DNA of 64,000 nucleotides, taken from JASEGV01 sp947085405 (GTDB lineage: Bacteria > Bacteroidota > Ignavibacteria > UBA10030 > BY39). The first letter of the stretch is position 1. The number at the start of each line of letters is the position of its first letter. Below are positions 18,088 through 26,139 of the stretch, in pieces. The notes beneath the pieces are model-generated. The model did no database searches and was not told where the DNA came from. It saw only the letters and a list, made by a program, of their open reading frames with translations. A program made the position numbers and the translations under genes. The stretch lies in contig CAMTWO010000035.1 in assembly GCA_947085405.1 (NCBI GenBank), positions 1 to 64,000 on the forward strand. Direction: 5' to 3'.

Positions 18088-18116
18088 TTGACACATACAA
18101 ATTATTTATGTATAAT
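18088..18116 (+). promoter_or_regulatory. Consensus sigma-70 promoter of the aromatic amino acid operon
   Basis: An exact TTGACA (-35, 18088-18093) is separated by 17 bp from an exact TATAAT (-10, 18111-18116). Transcription would start near 18122-18124, about 10 nt before the leader ORF. This is the best promoter match seen in the window and sits exactly where the trp leader transcript should begin. A full sigma-70 consensus is notable because Bacteroidetes proper use a different promoter consensus. Confidence 0.85.
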
Positions 18117-18133
18117 GTAAAAGAATTTTTACT

Positions 18134-18226
18134 ATGCAAAAAATAAAAACCATATATTATACTTATTACCGTCAGGCATTTTACTACCCTTATTGGTGGT
18201 GTGTATCATTTCGTAAATGGTGTTGA
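18134..18226 (+). CDS. trpL: Aromatic-rich leader peptide of the trp/tyr operon (attenuator)
   Basis: A 30-codon ORF (ATG to TGA) lies between the promoter and an intrinsic terminator upstream of trpE. It encodes Tyr at positions 8, 9, 11, 12, 17, 18 and 20, Trp at 21, 22 and 29, and Phe at 16 and 26, so 12 of 30 residues are aromatic. The segment FYYPYWW is the densest part. Leader peptides of this design make ribosomes stall when the charged tRNA is scarce, which lets a competing RNA structure prevent the terminator. Trp codons fit the trp genes. The Tyr codons are extra and fit the DAHP synthase, chorismate mutase and prephenate dehydrogenase genes in the same operon. The leader's own ribosome binding site is weak (AAAAGAA). 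Confidence 0.85.
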   Translation: MQKIKTIYYTYYRQAFYYPYWWCVSFRKWC

Positions 18227-18290
18227 TGGATTAATTACAGAATAATTTTAGTAAATTATTAAACAATAGAAAGCCCGTCTTGAAACACCA
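18218..18290 (+). promoter_or_regulatory. Candidate antiterminator pairing of the attenuator
   Basis: TGGTGTT at 18218-18224 (the Trp29 and Cys30 codons and the first base of the stop) is complementary to AACACCA at 18284-18290. The latter forms the loop and the first bases of the 3' arm of the terminator. A ribosome stalled at Trp21/Trp22 would leave the first segment free to pair and would open the terminator. Only 7 bp can form, so this is a proposal, not a firm call. A separate 8-bp AT hairpin (18241-18248 with 18253-18260) lies between the two arms. Confidence 0.35.
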
Positions 18291-18307
18291 AGATGGGCTT
18301 TTTAGTT
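18271..18307 (+). terminator. Intrinsic terminator acting as attenuator before trpE
   Basis: A 12-bp stem (18271-18282 with 18289-18300, one G-U pair) with the 6-nt loop AAACAC is followed by a T-rich tract from 18301. It lies 18 nt before trpE and after the leader ORF, so it would stop transcription before the structural genes unless prevented. Confidence 0.88.
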
Positions 18308-18324
18308 TTTAAAAGGCAGCAACT

Positions 18325-19785
18325 ATGAATTTTGATGAATTTAAATCTCTTGCAAGCACACATAAAATTGTTACAATTACAGAAACGATGTTAGCCGATA
18401 TGTTAACTCCTGTTTCAGCTTATATGCGGTTACGTCGGAATGCGGAAACGTCATTCTTATTCGAAAGCGTTGAAGGTGATGAAAAGATTGCCCGCTATTC
18501 ATTTCTTGGACGCAGCCCGACTTTTACAATCCGTAATAAAAATTTTGAAACCCGGATATCAAATCATAACAGCGAAAGAATATTGCACGATAATTATTTT
18601 GATATCTTATCGAACTTGATAGCGCAATATAACATCAGCCGAACCCCAAACACTTCCCGTTTTGCAGGCGGGTTTGTCGGCTATTTCGGTTACGATATTA
18701 TCAGAAATATCGAAAAGGTTCCAAACAAAAATCCAAACGATATCACCGCTGATGAAACAATCTTAGGCTTTTTCCCAACAGTCCTGATTTTCGATCATCT
18801 CAAACATCAAATAATTTTTCTATCGAATATATTCATTGATGATAATCTCTCCCTTGAGTTACAATATGATACAGCTATGAACGAAATCGCGATGTTAAAA
18901 AATGATTTAATACAGAGTGAATTCAGATTGGAAAATTTTTCTGCAAACTTATCTGATTTAAGATCCAATACTACACAAACAGAATTTGAAGCGAATGTTT
19001 TGAAAGCAAAATCTTACATCGGTGCGGGGGATATTTTTCAGGTAGTCTTATCCCAACGTTTTGAAATTCCTTACAGCGGTGATGATTTTAATGTTTATCG
19101 TGCGTTAAGAGTTGTGAACCCTTCACCGTATCTTTACTATCTGGATTTTGGAGATTGCAGAGTAATTGGTTCATCGCCGGAAATTCTTGTCAGAAAAGAA
19201 AATGATTTCGCCGAAGTTTATCCGATAGCCGGCACCCGGAAGAGGGGAAAAAACGAACAAGAGGATAAGCAACTTGAAAATGATTTATTGAACGATGAGA
19301 AAGAATTGGCTGAACACATTATGCTCGTAGATTTAGGAAGAAACGATTTAGGCAAAATTTGCAAACCAGGAACTGTTAAAGTGGATGAACTGATGAAGAT
19401 AGTTAGATACTCTCATGTTATGCACATCGCCTCGCGGGTTTCCGGTATTATCGAAGAGAATAAAACAGCGATTGATATTTTGAAAGCAGCTTTTCCGGCT
19501 GGAACGGTTTCGGGCGCTCCTAAAATCAGGGCTATGGAAATCATCGATGAATTGGAAAACGTTCAGCGTGGAATTTATGCCGGCGGCATCGGATACATCG
19601 ACCTTTCCGGAAATTTAGATACTTGCATTGCTATCCGTACAATCTTTGCAAAAAATGGCTTCCTGTATTTTCAAAGCGGTGCAGGCATTGTTGCTGATTC
19701 AATTCCGGCAAATGAATATCAAGAAACACTTCACAAATCAGAAGCAATTGTTGAGGCAATTAAATTAGCGAAAGGATTAAAATGA
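18325..19785 (+). CDS. trpE: Anthranilate synthase component I
   Basis: The 486-aa subunit turns chorismate into anthranilate with ammonia delivered by TrpG. The N-terminal regulatory part has the Trp-binding type motif LFESVEGDEKIARYSFLG, which in the family confers feedback inhibition by tryptophan. The chorismate-binding core follows with QVVLSQRF, PSPYLYYLDFGD, SPEILV, AGTRKRG, HIMLVDLGRNDLGK and AGTVSGAPKIRAME. The length is normal. The ATG has AAGG 9 nt upstream. It is the first structural gene behind the attenuator, and its stop overlaps trpG by 4 nt. Confidence 0.97.
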   Translation: MNFDEFKSLASTHKIVTITETMLADMLTPVSAYMRLRRNAETSFLFESVEGDEKIARYSFLGRSPTFTIRNKNFETRISNHNSERILHDNYFDILSNLIAQYNISRTPNTSRFAGGFVGYFGYDIIRNIEKVPNKNPNDITADETILGFFPTVLIFDHLKHQIIFLSNIFIDDNLSLELQYDTAMNEIAMLKNDLIQSEFRLENFSANLSDLRSNTTQTEFEANVLKAKSYIGAGDIFQVVLSQRFEIPYSGDDFNVYRALRVVNPSPYLYYLDFGDCRVIGSSPEILVRKENDFAEVYPIAGTRKRGKNEQEDKQLENDLLNDEKELAEHIMLVDLGRNDLGKICKPGTVKVDELMKIVRYSHVMHIASRVSGIIEENKTAIDILKAAFPAGTVSGAPKIRAMEIIDELENVQRGIYAGGIGYIDLSGNLDTCIAIRTIFAKNGFLYFQSGAGIVADSIPANEYQETLHKSEAIVEAIKLAKGLK

Positions 19786-20351
19786 TACTCGTAATAGATA
19801 ACTACGATTCTTTTACTTACAACCTCGTTCAACTTGTGGCGGCAGTTAACGACGATTACCGCGTTGTTCGCAACGATAAAATTACACTTGACGAAATCAA
19901 ACAATTAAAGCCAACCCATATTCTTATTTCACCGGGTCCGGGCAGACCTGAAAATGCAGGAATTTGTATTGATGTTATCAAACAATTCGGTGCCGATATT
20001 CCGATTTTCGGTGTTTGTCTTGGACATCAGGCAATCGGATTCGCTTTCGGTTGCAAAATTGTTCGCGCACCAGTTTTGATGCACGGAAAAACTTCGATGA
20101 TTTATCACGATGCAAAGTCCATCTTTCAAAATATTGAAAATCCATTTGAGGCAACACGGTATCATTCGCTGATAATCGAACGTCAATCCATAACAACCGA
20201 TTTGGTTATTACCTCTGAAACAAAAGAGGGTATAATTATGGGCGTGCGACATACTAAATATCCAATCGAAGGAATTCAATTCCATCCTGAATCAATATTA
20301 ACAAAAGTGGGTGAAAAATTAATTAACAACTGGCTGCAAATTAATAAATGA
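19782..20351 (+). CDS. trpG: Anthranilate synthase component II (glutamine amidotransferase)
   Basis: The 189-aa class I amidotransferase releases ammonia from glutamine for TrpE. Visible are IDNYDSFTYNLVQ at the start, ISPGPGRPENAG, the nucleophile Cys in GVCLGHQAIG, and the catalytic His/Glu in IQFHPESI near the end. It is a stand-alone subunit, not fused to TrpD. The start overlaps the trpE stop (ATGA), and the stop overlaps trpD the same way, indicating translational coupling. The same subunit may also serve p-aminobenzoate synthase in some bacteria. Confidence 0.97.
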   Translation: MILVIDNYDSFTYNLVQLVAAVNDDYRVVRNDKITLDEIKQLKPTHILISPGPGRPENAGICIDVIKQFGADIPIFGVCLGHQAIGFAFGCKIVRAPVLMHGKTSMIYHDAKSIFQNIENPFEATRYHSLIIERQSITTDLVITSETKEGIIMGVRHTKYPIEGIQFHPESILTKVGEKLINNWLQINK

Positions 20352-21367
20352 ATATGAAGGAAATACTTAAAAAAGTTTTAGAGGGACGGAATTTAGATTT
20401 CGAGGATGCCTCCGAAGTAATGAACGCTATAATGACAGGTTCTGCAACTGAATCTCAAATCGGTGCTTTTCTCGCAGCAGAAAAAATAAAAAGTGAGACA
20501 GTCGATGAGCTAACAGCTTTCGCGAAAGTTATGCGAGATAAATCAGTAAAAATAAATTTGGCGGATAAAAATGCAATCGATATGTGCGGAACTGGCGGCG
20601 ACGGACGAGGGACATTTAATATTTCGACAGTAGCTTCATTTGTTGCTGCCGGAGCCGGCGTTACAGTTGCCAAGCACGGAAATAAATCTGTTTCGAGTAG
20701 TTGCGGCAGCGCCGATTTATTGAAAGAACTTGGCGTAGATATTTCGATTGAACCTTTCAAAGTCGAAAAATGTATTAACGAAATCGGTATTGGTTTTATG
20801 TTCGCACCGATTTTTCACCCAGCGATGAAGTTAGTCAGTAAACCTCGATCCGAATTAGGAGTTAAAACTTTTTTTAACATTTTGGGTCCGCTAACTAATC
20901 CCGCAGAAGTTAAATACCAAATGATAGGTGCATACAACCTTGACGTTGCCAAAAAAATGATAGAAGTATTGATGCGGTTAGGCACGAAGAAATCTGCCGT
21001 CTTACATTCTTCGGATGGATTAGATGAAATATCCTTGAGCGGAAAAACATTCGTTTATGAAATTGCTGAAAACGAAGAATTAAAATCGTTTGAAATTCAC
21101 CCGAAAGATTTTGGACTTGAACTTTGCGACATTTCTGATTTAGCAGGTGGAACGCTGGAACAGAATGCGAACATCTCTCTTGAAATTCTAAATAATAAAA
21201 AAAGCCCGAAGCGCGATATAGTTTTACTGAATGCTGCTTATGCGATTTACATAAGTGGAAAAGCCGAAACGCCGCGCGTTGGATTTCAAATGGCTGCCGA
21301 TTCACTCGAAAGCGGGAGCGCTTTGAAAAAATTAAATCAATTAATCGAGTTCACAAAAAGTATATGA
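20348..21367 (+). CDS. trpD: Anthranilate phosphoribosyltransferase
   Basis: The 339-aa enzyme joins anthranilate to PRPP in the second step of the tryptophan branch. The PRPP-binding motif DMCGTGGDGRGTFNIST lies near residue 78, followed by KHGNKSVSSSCGSADLLKEL and a C-terminal glycine-rich fold with GPLTNP. Length and motifs are normal. The start ATG overlaps the trpG stop and the stop overlaps trpC by 4 nt. Confidence 0.97.
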   Translation: MNMKEILKKVLEGRNLDFEDASEVMNAIMTGSATESQIGAFLAAEKIKSETVDELTAFAKVMRDKSVKINLADKNAIDMCGTGGDGRGTFNISTVASFVAAGAGVTVAKHGNKSVSSSCGSADLLKELGVDISIEPFKVEKCINEIGIGFMFAPIFHPAMKLVSKPRSELGVKTFFNILGPLTNPAEVKYQMIGAYNLDVAKKMIEVLMRLGTKKSAVLHSSDGLDEISLSGKTFVYEIAENEELKSFEIHPKDFGLELCDISDLAGGTLEQNANISLEILNNKKSPKRDIVLLNAAYAIYISGKAETPRVGFQMAADSLESGSALKKLNQLIEFTKSI

Positions 21368-22167
21368 ATGTTTTAGAAAATATTATCTCCGCAAAAATTG
21401 AAGAAGTACAGAAAAAAAAGAAAGATATCCCCATTGCTTCTCTCGAAGCGATGGAATATTTCAGAAGAAATACTTTCTCTCTTTCGGCAGCTTTGAAATA
21501 TAAAAACGGAATCGGGATAATTGCTGAAATAAAAAGGAAATCCCCTTCAGCGGGTTCACCCGACCCGCGGGCGGGTATTCTTCGAAACGAAGTAGATATA
21601 AAAAATTTGGCTGCCTCGTATCAACAAAACGGGGCTGCGGCAATTTCAGTTTTAACCGAGGAGAATTATTTTAACGGCTCCTTAAATGACCTGAAAGATG
21701 CCCGTTCTGTCGTGGATATACCGATTTTGCGGAAAGATTTCATCACTGATGAATATGAAATTTATGAAGCCAAAGCATTTGGCGCTGATGCCGTTTTGTT
21801 AATTGCCGACCTGCTATCGAAAGAACAATTACGCCAACTCTTTTGTGCTGCGAAAAGTTTGGGCTTGGAATGTTTAGTTGAAATTCACTCAACCGAATCA
21901 GTCGGAAAACTCGATTTTACTTTGATGAAACTGATAGGAATTAATAATCGAGACCTGAATACTTTCAGTTGCAACCTCGATACTTTCGGAAAAATAGCTA
22001 AATTATTGCCGGAAGATGCAGTATTAGTCAGCGAAAGCGGAATTAAAAATGTTGACGACTTAATAAGATTACAAAACGATGGCGCCAAGGGGGCGCTCAT
22101 TGGCGAATATTTTATGACATCCGAAAATCCAGGTTCAGCACTTTCTAAATTTATATCATCAATATGA
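21364..22167 (+). CDS. trpC: Indole-3-glycerol-phosphate synthase
   Basis: The 267-aa TIM-barrel enzyme closes the indole ring from the anthranilate deoxyribulose phosphate. Motifs seen are IIAEIKRKSPSAG (catalytic Lys), ISVLTEENYFNGSLNDL, PILRKDFI, EAKAFGADAVLLI, LVEIHSTE, IGINNRDL and VSESGI. It is a single-domain protein; TrpF is separate. A short insert after the SPSAG motif (SPDPRAGILRNEVDIKN) is slightly longer than in many homologues. It overlaps trpD and trpF by 4 nt each. Confidence 0.96.
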   Translation: MNVLENIISAKIEEVQKKKKDIPIASLEAMEYFRRNTFSLSAALKYKNGIGIIAEIKRKSPSAGSPDPRAGILRNEVDIKNLAASYQQNGAAAISVLTEENYFNGSLNDLKDARSVVDIPILRKDFITDEYEIYEAKAFGADAVLLIADLLSKEQLRQLFCAAKSLGLECLVEIHSTESVGKLDFTLMKLIGINNRDLNTFSCNLDTFGKIAKLLPEDAVLVSESGIKNVDDLIRLQNDGAKGALIGEYFMTSENPGSALSKFISSI

Positions 22168-22796
22168 AGTGTCTCGTAAAAATATGTGGTATCACAAATT
22201 ATAAGGATGCGGTAGCTTCCATCGAATCGGGTGCCGATGCGATTGGATTTATTTTTTACAAAAAAAGTAAACGCTACGTATCACCTTCAATCGTCGCAGA
22301 TATTATTAAAAATATTCCTTCCAATATTTTTAAGGTCGGTGTTTTTGTGAATGAACCGGCATCGAACATCAATACAATTGTTGAACAAACAGGTATCAAT
22401 ATTATCCAACTTCACGGCGACGAAAAACCGGAAGATTGTTCTCAATATAAATTATCTGTTTGGAAAGGTGTTCGCCTGAAAGACGAAACCGAAATTAAAC
22501 AATTAAATTTATTCACACAGTTTCCGGTCTGTGCGTTTGTGTTTGATTCACATTTCAACGGAGAGTATGGTGGAACCGGTGTTTTAAGCGATTGGAATTT
22601 AGCAAAACTTGCTGTCAGTAATCATCGAATAATACTTTCGGGCGGTCTTAATCCCGATAACATTCAAGCGGCAATCAATACTGTTCAACCTTATGGAGTA
22701 GATGTTAATAGCGGAGTTGAAGCTTCGCCCGGTAAAAAAGATTTGTTTAAAATAAAAACTTTTATAAATGCAGTTAGGAGTATAAAATTATGTTAG
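22164..22796 (+). CDS. trpF: Phosphoribosylanthranilate isomerase
   Basis: The 210-aa TIM-barrel isomerase begins with VKICGITNYKDA (catalytic Cys). It contains GADAIGFIFYKKSKRYVSP, QLHGDE, the catalytic Asp region FDSHFNGEYGGTG and ILSGGLNPDN, and ends with VDVNSGVEASPGKKD. All are standard for TrpF. The stop overlaps the start of the DAHP synthase gene by 7 nt. Confidence 0.96.
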   Translation: MKCLVKICGITNYKDAVASIESGADAIGFIFYKKSKRYVSPSIVADIIKNIPSNIFKVGVFVNEPASNINTIVEQTGINIIQLHGDEKPEDCSQYKLSVWKGVRLKDETEIKQLNLFTQFPVCAFVFDSHFNGEYGGTGVLSDWNLAKLAVSNHRIILSGGLNPDNIQAAINTVQPYGVDVNSGVEASPGKKDLFKIKTFINAVRSIKLC

Positions 22797-23818
22797 TAGT
22801 AATGAAAATTGATGCATCAAAATTTGAAATAGATGCAGTAAAAACAAAGATTGAATCGCTCGGATATTCGGCTCACGAAATTCCGGGGGCTGAACGCGTT
22901 GCAATAGGTATCACCGGCAACAAGGGGAAACTCGACAAAAATCTTTTTATGGGAATGCCGGGAGTTATTGATGCAATTTCGGTTTCCAAACCATACAAAC
23001 TTGTAAGCAGAGAAGTAAAACCTGATAATACTGAAATCCGTTTGGGCGATGAAATTATTGGCGGGAAAGAATTAACCATAATCGCCGGACCTTGCTCGGT
23101 TGAAAGCCGTGAACAGATTTTAGAAATGGCTGAGATGCTGACGTCGGTTGGTGTAAAGTTTTTACGCGGCGGCGCCTACAAGCCACGAACTTCGCCCTAT
23201 GCGTTTCAAGGATTAAAAGAAGAAGCATTAACTTACTTGAGTGAAGTCCGCCGGAGAACAGGAATGAAAATAGTAACGGAAGTAAAGGATGTTGCAACGC
23301 TTCCTTATGTAGCCGAGGTAGCCGATGTTCTTCAAATTGGTGCTCGCAATATGCAAAATTTTTCTTTGTTAGAAGCTGTTGGCAGCCTGAAACATCCGGT
23401 TCTTTTAAAGCGGGGAATATCTTCAACCATCGAAGAATTTTTGATGGCAGCCGAATATATTGTTAATCAAGGAAATTATAATGTGATTTTGTGTGAAAGA
23501 GGAATCAGAACGTTTGAAACAGCAACACGTTTTACACTCGATTTAAATGCAGTTCCGGTTGTGAAGCATCTTTCGCACCTTCCAATTATAGTCGATCCAA
23601 GCCACGGTATCGGTTTGTGGGACGGAGTTTCTTCGATGTCGATGGCGAGTATTGCAGCGGGCGCCGACGGCTTGATAATCGAAGTTCATAAAAATCCGGA
23701 GACCGCACTGTCCGACGGTTATCAATCGCTCAAACCTGAAAAGTTCAAAGTGTTAATAAATAAACTAAAACAAATTGCCGAAGTAATGGACCGGTCACTA
23801 TCATTAACAAAAAATTAG
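22790..23818 (+). CDS. aroF: 3-deoxy-7-phosphoheptulonate (DAHP) synthase, ferredoxin-like-domain type
   Basis: The 342-aa enzyme condenses PEP and erythrose-4-phosphate in the first step of the shikimate pathway. It is of the Thermotoga-like type: an N-terminal ferredoxin-like regulatory domain (residues 1-70) precedes the (beta-alpha)8 core. Core motifs include IIAGPCSVESREQI, GGAYKPRTSPYAFQGL, LQIGARNMQNFSLL, LLKRGIS, ILCERGIR and VDPSHGIG. In this type the N-terminal domain mediates feedback inhibition, often by Tyr or Phe. Placing it between trpF and trpB puts entry into the whole aromatic pathway under the same leader control as the trp genes. Confidence 0.95.
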   Translation: MLVVMKIDASKFEIDAVKTKIESLGYSAHEIPGAERVAIGITGNKGKLDKNLFMGMPGVIDAISVSKPYKLVSREVKPDNTEIRLGDEIIGGKELTIIAGPCSVESREQILEMAEMLTSVGVKFLRGGAYKPRTSPYAFQGLKEEALTYLSEVRRRTGMKIVTEVKDVATLPYVAEVADVLQIGARNMQNFSLLEAVGSLKHPVLLKRGISSTIEEFLMAAEYIVNQGNYNVILCERGIRTFETATRFTLDLNAVPVVKHLSHLPIIVDPSHGIGLWDGVSSMSMASIAAGADGLIIEVHKNPETALSDGYQSLKPEKFKVLINKLKQIAEVMDRSLSLTKN

Positions 23819-23820
23819 TT

Positions 23821-25029
23821 ATGACGAATACAAAATATAATTACCCGGACAACCGCGGATACTTTGGTGAGTTTGGCGGCAAATTTGTACCCGAAACTTT
23901 GATTTACGCACTCGAAGAATTGGAAACAAAATATCTTGAATTAAAAAATGATCCGGCATTTCAAAAAAAGTTTTATCAACTATTAAAATATTTTGCAGGC
24001 AGACCCACCCCGCTTTATTTTGCAGAACGCCTGACTGAAAAATATCAAGGTGCAAAAGTTTATTTGAAGCGTGAAGATTTGTGTCATACGGGGGCGCATA
24101 AAATTAATAACGCAATCGGGCAAATCTTACTTGCAAAACAATTAGGAAAAAACCGGATCATTGCTGAAACAGGTGCAGGTCAGCATGGAGTAGCTACAGC
24201 GACAGTTGCGGCGAAATTGGGTTTAGAATGTATTGTGTATATGGGTGCCGAAGATATTGTCCGTCAGAAAAGCAACGTAGGGCGGATGAAATTGTTAGGT
24301 GCTGAAGTTCGCTCGGTGGAATCCGGTACAAAAACTTTGAAGGATGCAGCAAACGAAGCAATCCGCGATTGGGTTACAAATATTCGCAGCACACATTATA
24401 TTATCGGTTCAGTAATCGGTCCGCATCCGTATCCTATGATTGTGCGTGATTTTCAAAGTGTGATTGGCATCGAAGCGAAATCTCAAATTCTTGAAATCGA
24501 AAACCGTCTTCCTGATTATTTGCTTGCAAGTGTCGGCGGCGGCAGTAACTCGATCGGTTTGTTTTATAATTTTTTGGGGGATGATATAAAGATGATAGGT
24601 CTCGAAGCCGGTGGTGAAGGAATTTTTACAGATAAACACGCTGCTACTTTGTCGAAAGGTTCACCCGGTGTTCTGCACGGTAATCTAAGTTATTTGTTGC
24701 AAGATGCGAACGGACAAATTTTACCAACGCATTCTATTTCGGCGGGGTTGGATTATCCGGGAGTTGGACCTGAACATAGTCATTTAAAGGCAACAGGTCG
24801 GGTTCACTATTTTGCTGTCTCAGATGTCGAAGCTGTTGAAGCTGCAATCGAACTGACTCAAACCGAAGGTATCATCCCGGCTCTTGAATCGGCGCACGCT
24901 CTCGCTTATTTGAAAACACTGCTGCCTTCTACTTCAAAAAATGAAATCGTTATTTTGAATTTGTCGGGCAGAGGCGATAAAGATATGGATACGATATTAA
25001 AATATTTTGAAGAACGGAGGAGACGATGA
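23821..25029 (+). CDS. trpB: Tryptophan synthase beta chain
   Basis: The 402-aa PLP enzyme joins indole and serine. It has the N-terminal GYFGEFGGKFVPETL, the PLP-lysine motif KREDLCHTGAHKINNA, the catalytic Glu segment AETGAGQHGVA, the phosphate-binding GGGSNSIG and the C-terminal LSGRGDKD. It belongs to the common TrpB1 type that works with TrpA. The gene starts 2 nt after the DAHP synthase stop and overlaps trpA by 4 nt. Confidence 0.97.
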   Translation: MTNTKYNYPDNRGYFGEFGGKFVPETLIYALEELETKYLELKNDPAFQKKFYQLLKYFAGRPTPLYFAERLTEKYQGAKVYLKREDLCHTGAHKINNAIGQILLAKQLGKNRIIAETGAGQHGVATATVAAKLGLECIVYMGAEDIVRQKSNVGRMKLLGAEVRSVESGTKTLKDAANEAIRDWVTNIRSTHYIIGSVIGPHPYPMIVRDFQSVIGIEAKSQILEIENRLPDYLLASVGGGSNSIGLFYNFLGDDIKMIGLEAGGEGIFTDKHAATLSKGSPGVLHGNLSYLLQDANGQILPTHSISAGLDYPGVGPEHSHLKATGRVHYFAVSDVEAVEAAIELTQTEGIIPALESAHALAYLKTLLPSTSKNEIVILNLSGRGDKDMDTILKYFEERRRR

Positions 25030-25856
25030 ATCGACTCCTTCAGAAAATGTCTGAACTCATTAAAAATAAAAGAAAAGCGTTAGCAATGTTCGTTACGGCG
25101 GGTTATCCGACTATAGAATTAACGCCACAAATAGTTTTCGAACTTGAAAAAGCCGGCGCCGATATCATCGAATTGGGAATTCCGTTTTCCGACCCGATAG
25201 CCGATGGTCCGGTAATTCAGATTGCCTCTCAAGTTGCTTTAAATAATGGAGTTACAATAACCAAAATTTGTGAAATTGTTCGCGATATCCGTTTATCCAG
25301 TAACATTCCAATTGTTCTTATGGGTTATTACAATCCGATTTACTGTTATGGAGTTGAAAAATTTCTAGACGCTGTTGCCAATGCGGGGGTGGATGGATTA
25401 GTTGTAGCCGACCTCCCTTTGGAAGAAGCTGATGATTTTCGTAAATCGGCGATTGCAAAAAATATATCTCAGATATTTTTAGCAGCACCTACAACATCCG
25501 ACAAAAGATTAGTTGAGTTGGATAATGCAACTTCAGGATTTCTTTATTGTGTTTCGACTACAGGAACTACAGGGATTAGAAAGAATATGCCAGCAGAAGC
25601 GGTGGAATATTTATTGAGATGCAAACAGTTGGTAAAGAAAAATCCCATACTTGTTGGTTTCGGAATATCATCGAGTGCAGATGTTAGAAATATTTCGAGA
25701 TACGCCGACGGTGTTATCGTCGGCAGTGCATTAATTGATTTGATTCGAAAAAATTATTTCGAAATTCCAAAAAATAATTTGTTGCAGGAAGTTTATAATT
25801 TTGTGAGTGAATTAAGAATAAGTTTAAATGATGGTGCAAACAATGAAGCCGGATAA
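25026..25856 (+). CDS. trpA: Tryptophan synthase alpha chain
   Basis: The 276-aa TIM-barrel subunit splits indole-3-glycerol phosphate and passes indole to TrpB. Motifs are FVTAGYPT, the catalytic Glu in IIELGIPFSDPIADGPVIQ, LMGYYNPIYCYG, the catalytic Asp in GLVVADLPLEEA, and FGISSSADV near the end. The C-terminus overlaps the start of the chorismate mutase frame. Confidence 0.96.
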   Translation: MNRLLQKMSELIKNKRKALAMFVTAGYPTIELTPQIVFELEKAGADIIELGIPFSDPIADGPVIQIASQVALNNGVTITKICEIVRDIRLSSNIPIVLMGYYNPIYCYGVEKFLDAVANAGVDGLVVADLPLEEADDFRKSAIAKNISQIFLAAPTTSDKRLVELDNATSGFLYCVSTTGTTGIRKNMPAEAVEYLLRCKQLVKKNPILVGFGISSSADVRNISRYADGVIVGSALIDLIRKNYFEIPKNNLLQEVYNFVSELRISLNDGANNEAG

Positions 25857-26139
25857 GAAGAGAACAACAGCTATCAACCAATTGAAATCTATGCGAAAAC
25901 TTGTCGATCGCATAGATAATGAACTTGTAAATTTAATTGCCGCACGTCAGCACTTAGCTGAAGCAATTGGAAAGGTTAAAAAACAGAACAACTTGTCTAT
26001 CGCAAGTCCTGAACGGGAAAAGATTATAATCGAGAGGATAGCATCCATAGCCTGTAAAAAAAAGTTGGACGAAAAATTTGTAAGAAAGATTTTCCAGTTA
26101 ATTATAAAACAATCACGAATAATTCAGAGAAAAGCATGA
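25843..26139 (+). CDS. Chorismate mutase (AroQ type)
   Basis: The product is a 98-aa all-helical enzyme that rearranges chorismate to prephenate, the branch to Tyr and Phe. It matches the AroQ monofunctional family by MRKLVDRIDNELVNLIAARQ near the N-terminus, AIGKVKKQ, and SPEREKIIIERI followed by FVRKIFQLIIKQSR. ATGs at 25828 and 25831 are also in frame; I prefer 25843, just before the conserved helix. Either way the gene overlaps the trpA end (by 14 to 29 nt). Its stop overlaps the next gene by 4 nt. Confidence 0.9.
   Translation: MKPDKKRTTAINQLKSMRKLVDRIDNELVNLIAARQHLAEAIGKVKKQNNLSIASPEREKIIIERIASIACKKKLDEKFVRKIFQLIIKQSRIIQRKA

Noticed and set aside
18241..18260. AT-rich 8-bp hairpin just before the attenuator taken as the antiterminator
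   Set aside because: It does not pair with either arm of the terminator, so it cannot compete with it by itself. It may only space the structures.
18117..18324. T-box or riboswitch in front of trpE
   Set aside because: No T-box sequence or other riboswitch core was seen; a leader ORF with Trp/Tyr codons explains the region better.
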